Below, in pieces: positions 22,715 to 34,520 of a DNA stretch of 40,114 nt. How positions within the stretch are numbered: the stretch's first letter is position 1; every line of letters starts with the position of its first letter. The stretch comes from Helochares maculicollis (lineage: Eukaryota > Arthropoda > Insecta > Coleoptera > Hydrophilidae), in assembly GCA_033557835.1 (NCBI GenBank), contig JAWQRO010000392.1, forward strand, positions 1-40,114. The letters are read 5' to 3'. A program made the position numbers and the translations under genes. A model generated the notes under the pieces. The model had not been told where the DNA came from. It did not search any database and worked only from the letters and a program-made list of their open reading frames with translations.

Positions 22715-25700
22715 ACATGATATTTTGTACTCACGGTTCATTTCATTGTCGCCACAATAGTTCCTTTTTGAAAAAAATATTTATTAGCTTAATTCACCAA
22801 AACATTAAAATCCTATTTGTATACAACAAAAATAACTTGCTATGCTATAACTCTGCTTTCTTTTTCCTCTTACCTTAGAATTTTCGGTCAAAGGGTTTCG
22901 TCATAAAAAAAATTGTGTCACAACTCAAACCCAAAAGTTTCGTGCAATCAGTGTACATAGCAATTTTTAAGAGGCATTAAAATGTAGATATTTATTGAAG
23001 ATAAAAAAGTGTTTATTGTTTAACTTGCTTTAATAAATATTTTAAAATGTTATTTACTTGACAATGTGGTTCAAGGTGAATTTTAATCTCCCTGTATTTC
23101 ACGTTTTGTAGTTTATTTTGATTTAAGGAGCACGAAAAAACACGTACAGGAAGTGCTAATTGCCAGATTTATGCTTAATTACTACAAAAATTTAGAAAGG
23201 ACGTGACACGGTGGTGAACGGATTTATTTTTATTTTGCTAAATTATGTGTGTTAGATTTAATATACGCTTTGCCTGCGGTTTTACATTCAAACTAAATTA
23301 ATATAATTGACAACAAAATTGTTGCGCAATTCACTGGAATAAATCTAGCTTATTTCATTAATTATATTTATATGGATTTCTAATAATTAGGTACACAATA
23401 TACGGTGCATTTCTATAAATTTTATGCAATTCTAACAGCAAGTATGATATTTAGGACAAATACTTTGAATGCAACAAATATCGTTGAGTAGCAGTTTTTT
23501 TAAATTACAAAAATGTATTTTATTTTGTTAGTTTTATATACACTATGTTCATTGTAAACGTGCTTTATACTCTGTATTTTCAGTATTTAAGTTGTTCTCG
23601 TACTCAATTTCTATTATAGTTCCACTTTTTGTGTCCATGATTCCCCATAATTAATGTTATTTCAATCAATTGTTTTATTATCATTGCTGCCCTACTTCTA
23701 TGTGTTTCTATTTATTTTACCGTCCTATTAAAGTCACGATAGCTAACCATTAGCTGTGTTACCTGCCTAGATAGATTACAGAAGCAATTAAATATTAATT
23801 GATAATCATAAGTTGTAATATAATAGATCAATAATCTTTGCGAATCCAACATTAATTATTTTCCATTATGTGTACAGATATCCTGAAAATTACGTTAATG
23901 TATTTTATACACAGGAAAACCTTTATATTGACTAAAACCAAGAAAAAATGATTCTGTATACATATGAGATTTATATGTATAATAAGCGCAAACGCGTGTG
24001 CTAACAATAAAATATGAAAGTCACCAAAATGACTCTAATGTGAATGCCTTTTAATCAATATTGAACATTCTATATTTATATAAATAGGATCCTCCTAGGT
24101 TTATTTAAATAGCATGATTAATTTATTATGATATCTTACGCCAGCTAGCTTTATAAATACAATTGTGAGAAAGGAACTTGTTTTATTCGTTTGGCAGTGG
24201 TAATTTCAAGAAAAGTTTTTGATTAAGAAAATCTCGCAATCTAAGATGTTTGAAATATGTAATAGTTACGCGCCGTAATATTCGATACTTGTTTGTGTAA
24301 CCTGAAAATCCGGAAATTTTACTGGTAGTATGTGCAAAGTTTGCATTGGTTGGAATGTTGCATTGCGTTTATGTGTTCTTCGGATCTTTGAACAAAAAAA
24401 AACACCACATAAATACGCTCCATCCAGACAGGTTCCATTTCCCAAATATTCCAACAACGCAACATTTGGCAAAACCTGTAATTACGTCAATGCTTTGGTG
24501 TCTTGGTTATATCATTAGGTATCCACTCAAGACTGAATTCATTTCTTCTTTCCAAAGACTTATTGCCATTTGGAAAAAATTGATTGTTTTAACAAAAGTA
24601 GAAATTTATAGAGATCAGGTATATTTTATTCGAGTATGAAGCAATTTGTTAAGGTGTCTGCAGCTATTGCAATAATTAAGCAGACCACAAAGTTAAAAAA
24701 TTTCTCTAACCCTGTATCATTTCAACTCCAATAAACTCAGCTTATTCAAAAATTTCACCGGAGTGACCTTACGCTTGACAGCTTTACCCATATTTTCATT
24801 ACATTATAGTAAATTTATAATAATAAACCTTTAATGGTTTTGTTTACATCTTTGCAAAAACTCTGCGAAAAACAGCTTATGAAGAGGAAGTACTTACAAC
24901 GCAGATCTATGCTTAAATAATTCTTATTTTCCACAGGAATGTACAGGAATTATTATCATTTCGTGACTTGTCTTCTACTATTAAATTTCCATCAAAACTG
25001 AAAGTCGTATAATACCAACATTTAGCAACAACATGCAACGGTGGAACTTGAACTTGGGACCGTTTGGAAAATCGATTGGTCCTGCAGAAATGAAACTAAT
25101 CGATAATTGCGAATCGGGAAAAATAAAACGAATTGAAATAATGGCACGAACGATATTGCTTTGCGTCAGAGTTTGGTAACTATTGGTACCATGCTGATTT
25201 TATAGGTAAAGGGTCACATTATGGTTTCGCTGAACAGTATTGAGGATATTTGGGTCGGGGTAAATAGAGCAATGAATGCCATCATTAAAATTTTATTGTC
25301 CGATAAATAATCTATCAAGCAGTTGACGAAAGTCACACTACAAACTTTCCTAACAATGAGAAATACACTTTTGATGCATTTATCGCACTTTAGTTCGTCC
25401 TTGCCGTACAAAAATCGATTGATAATGCTCTACTCAAGACGTGGGAATTTTTTAAACATGACCGGCATTATCTAACGACCTTTATAAATTCAAGTTCTTG
25501 TGCCTACTCCATGCAATTAGTACGTTTTCCACTGTCACATTTTTTCGCGTTCTCGGCCAATGAACCAAGCAAGTTCAAGGCAACGGTCTATGCAATACCA
25601 CCCTGTATGTACATAAATACGTGAGAGTGTGGACAATTACCATTAGATAATAAAATTATTGATATGCATTTGCGATCAGTAAATGTTAAACACTTTAGCA

Positions 25701-26084
25701 AGAATGTGATACTAAGACGTGACTTTCGTTTGGTTAATGTTAAATTAAGCATCACCAGAAGTGATATTTTATTTAAAAAAAACGAACACAAACGAGCAAA
25801 ATCTACGAAAACACAGCGTTTTGAAAGGTGAAAACATCACAAACAAACGGTTTTTGGTGGAAAATCTCCATAAAGAAATGAAAGAAAATGCTTGCAATAG
25901 TAAAAAATATGTTACCAATAAACAAAGTGGTAACTTATATGCAATATTAGAAAAATTTGTCCACTTTTGACAATGCTTTTCAATGTAAAACGAAACTTTG
26001 TAAAAAATATATATCCTAAGCGACACGATGGTTTTTGTTCACAAAAATAAGAACAAACTAAGAACACAGCTAGTAGCCAAAATA

Positions 26085-26535
26085 AATTAAATCAATAATA
26101 GCGAAAGGCAATCAATAAAATCAATTAACAGAAGATATTCTTTTTCAAATATGGAACATCGAGAAAATATCAAAGACCAGTGATTCCACATATAGTGTAC
26201 AAAATAAAATATATAATATATAATATATAATATCACCTACCATAAGTAAGATATCAAGGCTAGAAAAACTATTAAATAACAAAATAATAGATGATAAATT
26301 AATAGAAACCTGGTATAAAGTACACAAGGAGTTGTAAATATACATTTATAGCAAAACATTCCATCAGATATTGAAAAAACATTGCCAAAACTACAAAAAT
26401 ATGACAAGAAAACGGCTTGTAGATCATAAAATAAATCCAAATTGAATAATTAACTGCACAAAAACTAGATTAGCACAAAGTGTTTTGTATGACTTAAGCT
26501 TAAAGTTTAAATTGAACTTAAAGATTTTTTGTTGA
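26085..26535 (+). mobile_element. second, degraded Penelope-like fragment
   Basis: Conceptual translation with stops reads KISRLEKLLNNK, LIETWYKVHKEL, YSKTFHQILKKHC, NMTRKRLVDHKINPN, INCTKTRLAQSVLYDLSLKFKLN. It is collinear with the fragment at 1591-1992 (KISRLQTILNKQ, LTEDWYKTHIEL, YNKTFQQVKRNQC, NLTRKQHPDHKTNPN, ANCTKTSIPENILYCLSL). At least two in-frame stops make it non-functional. It lies about 220 bp before the dispersed repeat at 26756 and could belong to the same insertion. Confidence 0.55.
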
Positions 26536-26755
26536 CTGAAAGCTGACATATTGAATTTAGCTAGATTCTTTTTGTTGATTTATTATCTTGGATTGATAAA
26601 AGAAATTGGTATATATTCTGGATTACTAAGTTCTTTTGTTAGTTTTTCGTGCGCAGTTTTGTTATTATTATCTACAAGATAGTATTTTCCTTGGTTGGAT
26701 AATTATTTTCCAATACCGATAGAAACGGACTTTTTAATTAATATGCTATTTTTAA

Positions 26756-27358
26756 TTTTAGAGTATTCTAGTCTGTAGTTTCATCTGTATCATTTAAATT
26801 ACTATAAATGGGTAATTTCTTTCTTATTTTATGTTTTATAAGTTCAGATGATGCACATGTTAATAAAAGCGTCAACCTTTGAATAAGGCATAATAAATAC
26901 TTCTTCTAGCTAAGCAAACTTTTTAAATCCTAAATAATGAATTAAAATTACATTGAAATGAATGCATCAACTAAAAACCGAACAAACATGTGTCGCTCTA
27001 CTGCTCGTCTTCTTTCATTGGTTGAAATTTATTGAGCTGTTGGGGTTAGTTTTATCTCCTTCCCTATATTCCTTTTGGACCAGTCTTATTATATTATATT
27101 TTCGTTTGTTTCGAGGTAACTTGTTTTAAGCGGATACAAGAAGGTGATTCTTTGAAATAGCAATGAAATTTGTCTGATTTTGACCAAGGATGACGTAAGG
27201 AACTCCACCAAAAGCTCTTAATATGGACATGTAATTAATATTTCGGTTACTAATTATGACAGATAATGTAAACAAAAACCTATCGCTTCAAATTTCTTAT
27301 ATCTACCACCGCTTTAAGTTTTGATAATATACACATATATATACATATATATATATAC

Positions 27359-27410
<52 letters not shown>
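26756..27410. repeat. dispersed repeat family 1, copy A, ending in (TA)n
   Basis: Collinear with 39507-40080. Clear matching blocks are TTTCTTTCTTATTT, CTAAATAATGAAT-like sequence, CGGTTACTAATTATG, CAAAAACCTATCGCT and TTTCTTATATCTACCACC, each in the same order and spacing. Both copies pass straight into a TA-rich microsatellite. No open frame is conserved between them. Confidence 0.75.
27329..27410. repeat. TA/CA microsatellite
   Basis: Interrupted TA tract with CATA units on the left and a long pure TA run on the right. It forms the right edge of repeat family 1 copy A. Confidence 0.9.
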
Positions 27411-27414
<4 letters not shown>

Positions 27415-30400
27415 TTATCTGTCAATGTTTTTGTTACTAGCCTAGTGAACAATGAAATGAGTTATTTGGCAAATGAATTTTAATTGGCGAGAAAACAATA
27501 TATTTTCAAAGAGACAATCTTTTATAATGATCGAAACACAAATAATTCCAATGAATTGTTGGAAACAAACAACTCGAAAACCATTTTGTTATGCAGAAAG
27601 AGCAAAATTGCAATTGAAAACAGAGCAATATGTTTGAAAGTACTGATCTTGCTTGATACATTAACAATGCGGATATCAAACTATTTGGCGTACCAATTAT
27701 AATTGTCACTATAATTATACTAAATTACTACGCTAATAATGGGTAGCCAGTTTGGCGCAAACAATTATCGATTTCTGAATTAAATTTAAAACTATTAAAT
27801 CCTAAACCGACATGCTGACTTCAACAAAAGAATCTCAACATAATAGGTTGTACGTTAGCAATAAATTTCACTGCCATTTACGTACTTAAAACTCTTATTT
27901 AGAAACCACATAAGAATTAAAAAAAGCTGATTTCTAATTGGTAGGTATCTATTCACTTACCAGCATAGCCATAATACGTTTCCTGGTAGATCTTTACTAT
28001 TATATCGGCTTATTGCGCAGTAAAATGCATACAAGTTATTAGATATTCATGGATTTTATTCAAGGATGTGCAGTGATCTATATAGAAGCGGGTCTTTGTC
28101 AGCAGTATCGTCAATAAACGGGAAATTTTGAAAACGCATTCAAGAAATTGTAGAATGACGTAGGAAAGAAGTTTTAATGATGATTAAAGATGCCCCGTGA
28201 TATAACAATGTTATGGTGTCTCATACAAATTCGTGTATTTTCAAATCCATGACATTTTTATCTTACATCACGTCTTATAGTAGGAACTGTTCACAATAAA
28301 CGAGATAACAATATTTGTTTCAAATGGAATCACCTATTAAAAAGTATGTCAACTGCAGTGGTCGTTGAATCTTGTTAATGAGTATTTGTTGATAAATAAT
28401 TGTATTTCAATTTTTTAAACTTTTATAAACTTTTTGTTTATTGTATATTGTATTGTATATTGCAATAAATACTAATTGTAAAAAGCGTACAATATTGGTT
28501 TTGGTATTTAGTTGAAGAACTAGCAAGAATTTTGCCTTGAGATTTCATAGTGATTGCACTCGCAAGGTAATTTATAATAGGTAATAATTTTTTATGTTTT
28601 AAATTGAAGATTTTTATAGCAGTTTAATTCTATGTGTTCAGAGAAAAGATAATTGCCACATAACATACCTACGCATTTTGTAATAGAACCATGGCATTAC
28701 CGAAAAAAGGAAGTGGATAAGTGTAAGACGCAATTTATTCTATATTGTAGGAGTTCCTATCATACTATATGTGCAGCATCTTTATGTACGTCATGTTGTC
28801 TGCAGGCAATTTTATTCATGAAGATAAAGTACTCGTGAAAGTGTAATGAGTGAATAAAATGTGACATCACGTTAATATTAATGGCGATTATATTGAATAT
28901 TATTAAAATTAATGCCATTAAGGAAATTTGCAGCTTACATTTTTTGAGTTATGCATAATTTTACAGTTGGCTACGTTTAGCACACAACAGACAGTTCGTT
29001 TAACTAGGGATGTTGTCGAAAACCATTATGGGTCACTAGATTAAGAAGGCGAACTTTACTATTTGGGGAATTTCATATTATTTTCATTGATGAGGTCGCT
29101 ATTATATAGTGATAGTATAAAATTGGATTGCTTACCACAAGTAATTGCTTCCAATTATATTATGTATACGCTGATGCATTCTTTTTAGAGCATAAACTAT
29201 TTAGAATCTGTCAGCGCATTATTGCCTGACAAATTAGCAACATTGAAGTCAATTGATTAATAATCAATACCTTCAGTTTTAGTCGTCCAGCCTAGTATCG
29301 TTATATTAAACTATTGAAATATAAACTAAAATTTAATCTATAAATTGGTATTAGTCTAATAAATGATACTATTGTAGTTGCCTAAGGGCACATTTAATTG
29401 GAAGTTCAGAGCTAATATTTCAACCATATTGCTTCATATGAATTAACGTTTTATAGTAACTAATTTTATTTTCAATCAACGTATCTAACGTACTATATCG
29501 ATATGTAGATTAAGCTGGCATCGATGCACATAAAATCATAAATTATTTAACATACATGAATGAGTAGTAAAAATGGGTATATTAGGCTTTAATGACATAT
29601 TAACGCATGTTTTACTATGTGAAAATGTTTGCCTTAAATGTGAATTAAATCATTTATTAATCAAATTTGAAACAATACCTAAATATTAACGAAAATCAAT
29701 TTTCATTCCCTTTGTGTATCTATAAAGTATTGTTACTTCAGTAAGGTCAATGTGTATGATTTTTGTGTTTATTTTGCAAGGAAAGCCGGTCAGACCAATT
29801 CCAGTTTAGGTGAAGAATAACGGAAAAAATAATGAGGGCCAAAATTGACGCACGAAATATTTTGTTTATTTTTGTCTCGCGATGTTGGCCAATTTAACAG
29901 TAACAGTTTAAACTAATTAGAGCGCACTTACAATATAACCAACAAAATAACACAAATAATCTTCGTAAGTAACTAATGCGAAATAATGTGATCTCTATCT
30001 TCGTATTCATTTGACTTAGATATGTAATTTTTATTTTGATTTAAAGATTTCAAACTTTCAATTTAAGTAAGGATATTTATTTTTTTATTAGATATTTATT
30101 ATTATATCGGTAATCAGTGCACATTGATGTCTCTTTTGGGATTATTTATTCGTTAGGCCTGTATACAATAACCGAAAATTTGTTTGCTATGGTTTTTCAT
30201 TAGTATTTAGACTTCTAAACATATTACAATTCCAAGATTGTTTCCTGAGATATAATAGTGCTATAGATGTTTAATTATATAGTTGCAGCAAGTATTTTTA
30301 TTGTACACATATGTTCACAGATAAGTCTTTAATATGATCTAACCAATAACACCATTCATGAAACTATTAGACAATGTAAACTGTACATGTAAAGTTAAAG

Positions 30401-30536
30401 TTTCACTATTGAGAAAACTATATGAATGAATCATGTTCAGTATTTATGATTTAAATGTAAGTAGATTTAATTGTTTAATTATGTAGATATATTTTGGTTA
30501 TATATGATAAAATACATATCCAAAATGCAACATTAC

Positions 30537-30538
<2 letters not shown>

Positions 30539-30618
<80 letters not shown>
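30539..30618. repeat. compound (TA)n(GA)n microsatellite
   Basis: About 50 bp of TA followed by about 30 bp of GA with one GATA interruption. It produces a spurious frame reading IYIYIY then RERERE. Confidence 0.95.
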
Positions 30619-31722
30619 AACTGTTTTGCTTAGTTATATGCAAATATGGATTGGTTTGCGATGTAGATAAAGCGATGATCATTCGTGGAGTCGTTTTGTC
30701 TGATAAAGATGCACAAAAAATTAATGAACTGCAGTAAAATTTGACTTTAATGGTTATTTTTGGTTTTTTTGCATTACTATTTTTACAAGAAGAAATGGTA
30801 CATCTTGTTCAAATGAAGTATTGGAAAATAATAACGTAAAACTCTGTGTGATATATTTTTTAATTTTTAATCATTTGTAAAATTGTTATTTCAAACTGCC
30901 ACGTATAGCTCATATACATATAGTAGATATAAAAACCAAAAACAAAAGTAATTTATTTCAAGTGCAGATTAAGAAACCATTATAACTTGCAAATATTAGC
31001 AAGACTGTTTTGCATATCCGTAAAGAAGAACCATTTCCTTGACTCATAAATTTGAAAGTAAAATTACAATGCACTATCTAATCAGCAGGAAAAACTGCAA
31101 TATTATTTGTATTATGAATATGAAAATACGTTTGGCTACTTATTAATTTTTTTTCAATGTTGCGCAAGTAAAGCAATTTTGTACATTAAAATATGTACAA
31201 GTACGAACATCAGTTCTGGTGTACTAGGTTTTTGTGGCGTATATGATAAAGTATGTAAAATCTAAAGCGAGCCAATATTTTTGAGAGCAATACATCTTCT
31301 TGTAAACAAATAAATTTGTGAAAATAAAGTTCTATAAGAACGCTGGAAGTATTAATATTAATGGTTTTATGGCATTCTGAATTGATTTCGAAGATTCCCA
31401 TAAGAATGGTTGAATTTTCACCACACATGTAGAATTCACATCAAACGAAGAGTTGTTAGTAGGCATGTAGAATGCTTAATTTGAGGTGATGTAATTTGCA
31501 ATTGTTGAAGTATGGTTACCCATAGTAATAATACCTTAGAGTCGAATGCAATGCTAATTAACTTGACTCTTTGTGAGTATATGAGAGTATGATTTTGCGA
31601 AATTCCCCTTGTCCGTCTACTGCATTGCTGCTCTGTGGATTTACAATGAATCACTTGAATATATTATAAATAAACAACATTTTCTAATTGATTTTTCAAT
31701 GCACCTCAAAAGACTGTTCGAT

Positions 31723-31728
31723 TTTATT
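31723..31728 (-). terminator. polyadenylation signal of ZIP-B
   Basis: Minus-strand AATAAA about 100 nt beyond the two candidate ZIP-B stop codons. Confidence 0.55.
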
Positions 31729-31824
31729 TAACGTTTGATTACAGATTAGCTTCCAAAAAATTAATGCGAAGTTTTTCTAAGCAATGCTCACCTAGAATTG
31801 GTTACTGAATAAAAGTGTCACAGT

Positions 31825-31838
31825 CTAGAACAGTTCTG
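31825..31838 (-). other. candidate terminal coding exon of ZIP-B with NAGNAG acceptor
   Basis: The minus strand reads TTACAGCAGAACTGTTCTAG. Either AG is in phase with the donor at 31968 and reaches the stop at 31825-31827 after three or four residues. The intron would be about 130 nt. The pyrimidine tract is weak, so this is a proposal. Confidence 0.35.
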
Positions 31839-33055
31839 CTGTAACTTATTCAGTAATAGTGTTCAGGCGAATAGATATTTCTTTGCAGAACTACTAATGT
31901 GAACACACGTTGCATTAAAATTATAAGCGAATTAAAATCGCGTTTAAATACAACTGAAAAGTACTTACCAACAAAACTAAGACCAAACATCACTAGGAAT
32001 CCTACCAAAACGGATATGTATTGCGCCAATCCACCTTTGCGGTCTTTTTGCAAGATTTCAAAGAACACGACGTAGAGCAAAGTACCAGACGCAAGGCCTT
32101 GGAGCACCATCGAAGGCAAGGCAGTATCGGCAGACCCACTGTTGCTTACTCCAATTCCTATGCCGATACCCATCGGACTCACAACGGCGAAAGTGAATAC
32201 GTAAATCACAGTTAATAATAATCTGGTTTTGTTGGTGATCAGCTCAACACCAATGCAGAATGCTATGACCAGCTTGTGGGCACTTACAGCACCGAACATG
32301 TACCATACGTGGTTCGCAGAACTTTCCAGGCCCACGGCGAGCCCTTCGAAAAGTTCATGTACTGATAAGGCTAGCACTATTAACAGCCCTCGGATGCTTC
32401 GCACCACAGAATCTTCCAGCACCAAGTGGCTGTGGCCGGCATGATCGTGACTACCATGGCTGTGTCTATGGCCATTAGGGTGCGAGCTAAACTGTTTGTT
32501 GCCATTGTTTTCTTCCATGTCTTTCACAAGATCAGTCGTGGAAACCGTGTTGTTTGAAGCGCCAGACAATTCGTCGAAATCGCCTCGTCTTATCGACAAA
32601 CTTCTGCGGATGGCGTTTAGTTCTTTGCTTTTCTCTTGCTTGTGCAAATAATAGTGTACGCATTCTTCAACAAAGTACATTATAAAGAATCCTGTGCACA
32701 TGAGAAATTCCCCCAACTGAAATGAAAGCTCGGGAAGTTGACCGCTTTCTGTTAAGGCTTCGATGTTTTCATTTACTTCCGGAAGCAGATGAAGGAAAGT
32801 TGTGCATAGCAAGACGCCACCTCCAAAACAGAGAAGCATGATCACTACTTTATTGCCCTTGGGATCTTTTTCCCAGTTGAACCATTTTGATAATTTTATT
32901 GGGATAAGTCCTAGTGTAAGAGATGCCAGAAATAAGACACACATTGCGACAGCTTTCGCGATCACCGGATCACCTTCATCTTCATGATCGTGATCGTGTT
33001 CTTCACTTTCGGTGTGAAGAAGAGCATTTTTTACTGTATGATTGAGAGTTTCCAT
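31825..33055 (-). CDS. ZIP-B: SLC39 zinc transporter, ZIP1/2/3 type
   Basis: Tandem paralogue of ZIP-A with the same role, cytosolic zinc uptake. The main exon, 33055-31969, encodes 362 residues plus one base. Features are an acidic, His-containing N-terminus (HDHDHEDEG, 20-28), segments 1 (31-52), 2 (69-90) and 3 (116-137), a His-rich cytosolic loop (HRHSHGSHDHAGHSH, 196-210), segment 4 (222-243) with the signature HELFEGLAVGLE, segment 5 with HKLVIAFCIGVEL (260-272), and segments 6 (279-303), 7 (316-335) and 8 (346-362). A strong donor GTAAGT follows at 31968, at the same codon position and phase as the last ZIP-A intron. Splicing to acceptors at 31839 or 31836 would add only AELF or ELF. 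Without splicing the frame runs to a stop at 31850 (401 aa). The C-terminus is therefore uncertain; the rest is secure. Confidence 0.92.
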
Positions 33056-33058
33056 CCT
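33056..33058 (-). other. splice acceptor at the ZIP-B start codon
   Basis: Minus strand TACTTTTTTTAG|GATGGAAAC. The exon begins one base before the ATG, which implies a non-coding first exon upstream. Confidence 0.6.
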
Positions 33059-34140
33059 AAAAAAGTATATAAACTACCTGTTAAAAACTAGTCTTACTAA
33101 TATTAAATAAGTATGATGATTAGTTTCTGGATGAATCAATCTTGGGAAGAGCACGAGTTATTTCTTTTTTATGTTTAAAAATGTGAAATTTCTACCTTAT
33201 ATACCTTATATAATTTTCTTTCTTAATTATCTGAGAGCACAGAGATAATATTCATATGTTTCTTGGTGGGTATTTATACTTTCTGCCTTCTGCTTTGTAG
33301 GAATGAAATCAAATATTTTAATATATATTAGAAATGAATTTAGTTTGAAAAATATTAAACTTACAAGTAAAAGTGTCACAGATTGTACTGTACGAGAGGT
33401 TTAATAATTTCTCATCGTTTTACGTGGTATAGTGCGAAATTAATGATTCATTGGCATGCCAAAGATTGAAGCTAAAATTATAAAACCACAAGATTTTAAA
33501 ACAGGAATTAGTATACATAAGTATGAAGCCGCTTATCGTGAAAATGATTAGTTTTTCGAAAAACCAGTAATATATGTTTTGCAAAAGTGTATGAACATAT
33601 TAAGTAGTGTATTGCATTAAATACTCAAAGACGTATCTTAAACTAGATGTGGAGTGAGTGAACACTTCAATACTCTTAAAAGCGGCTGATGTTTAAAAAT
33701 CGTACATACTTGACAATTATCGACGATAATACTTAATAGGTATTTCTCTGTACGCTACAATAGAATTTGCAAATTTATAATACCATAAAGCATTACACTA
33801 GGGACAATATGCAAGTTTGTTTCACGAGCGCCTTAGTATGACTGTGTAAAGGAACTAAGAATGTAATTTTTGCATAATTTTATTTTAAATTTTGTTACTT
33901 TAAAGCGTCAATGCTTTAATTTGCACAACTATCTATGCAAATTTAAATAATTAGAAAAATGTAACACGTCAAATTAATAGAAAAACTTTAATGAAAATAG
34001 GGGGAGAATTTTTAAACTCACTATCTTTAAATATTAATATTCTATATTATTATTACATTTTAAATTAAAATTACAAACGCAGGTTAGTTCAAAACTAAAT
34101 ATAAGCCTGTGATGCTTTGTATACTTTCTCGAAAACTTAC

Positions 34141-34490
34141 CTGGCTTTTTATCCCAATTGTCACTATTAATTATAAATATTTTCGATTCCGATTTGGCGG
34201 ATCGCTTAAAATGATAGGGAAACTCCGATAACTGCCGCTAACGTGAATAAATGGACGCGGAGACACTAGCAGGAGAATTTTATTAACGAGGATCGCGATT
34301 AAATGTTGATTACTGTTGACAATAGAGATAGCAAAATCCCTCCCGTGGATCTCTCTAAGCAAACATACAATCATTTACGAATTGACCGTATAATTGCAAA
34401 CGACTAAATTGTAAACTAGTGGATGGTTTCGATGGCAATCCTTTGGGTGAATCACAGCTGGGAACTTTTCGCCCGTGGCTCTTCACTCGG
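34141..34490 (-). other. candidate 5' non-coding first exon of ZIP-B
   Basis: The donor AAGCCAG|GTAAGTT (GT at 34139-34140) lies about 1.1 kb upstream of the ZIP-B acceptor. The stretch before it is clearly less AT-rich than its surroundings, and a TATA box lies at 34513-34520. The start near 34485-34490 is estimated from TATA spacing. Confidence 0.45.
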
Positions 34491-34512
34491 CACAAGTATT
34501 TTCCTCAAGCAC

Positions 34513-34520
34513 CTTTTATA
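34513..34520 (-). promoter_or_regulatory. TATA box, probable ZIP-B promoter
   Basis: Minus-strand TATAAAAG, a consensus TATA box, upstream of the candidate first exon and oriented toward ZIP-B. Confidence 0.45.

Larger units (their letters stand above)
19549..31722. other. 12 kb interval between ZIP-B and ZIP-A
   Basis: It should include the ZIP-A promoter and 5' non-coding exon. It also holds a MITE-like inverted repeat (22522-22714), a Penelope-like fragment (about 26.1-26.5 kb), a dispersed repeat (26756-27410) and a compound microsatellite at 30.5 kb. Numerous short open frames (for example at 20.4, 24.3, 25.8 and 27.5 kb) overlap in several frames and carry no family motif, so I do not call them genes. 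No tRNA, rRNA or protein gene is recognised. Confidence 0.55.

Noticed and set aside
24266..24639. Overlapping frames on both strands
   Set aside because: Several frames are open at once in a slightly GC-richer stretch, with no motif or splice support for any of them.
30471..30737. 88-codon open frame with IYIYIY and RERERE runs
   Set aside because: It is a translation of the (TA)n(GA)n microsatellite plus its flanks, with no coding signature.
32021..32987. Plus-strand frames across ZIP-B
   Set aside because: They are antisense shadows of the ZIP-B exon, whose protein has clear family motifs.
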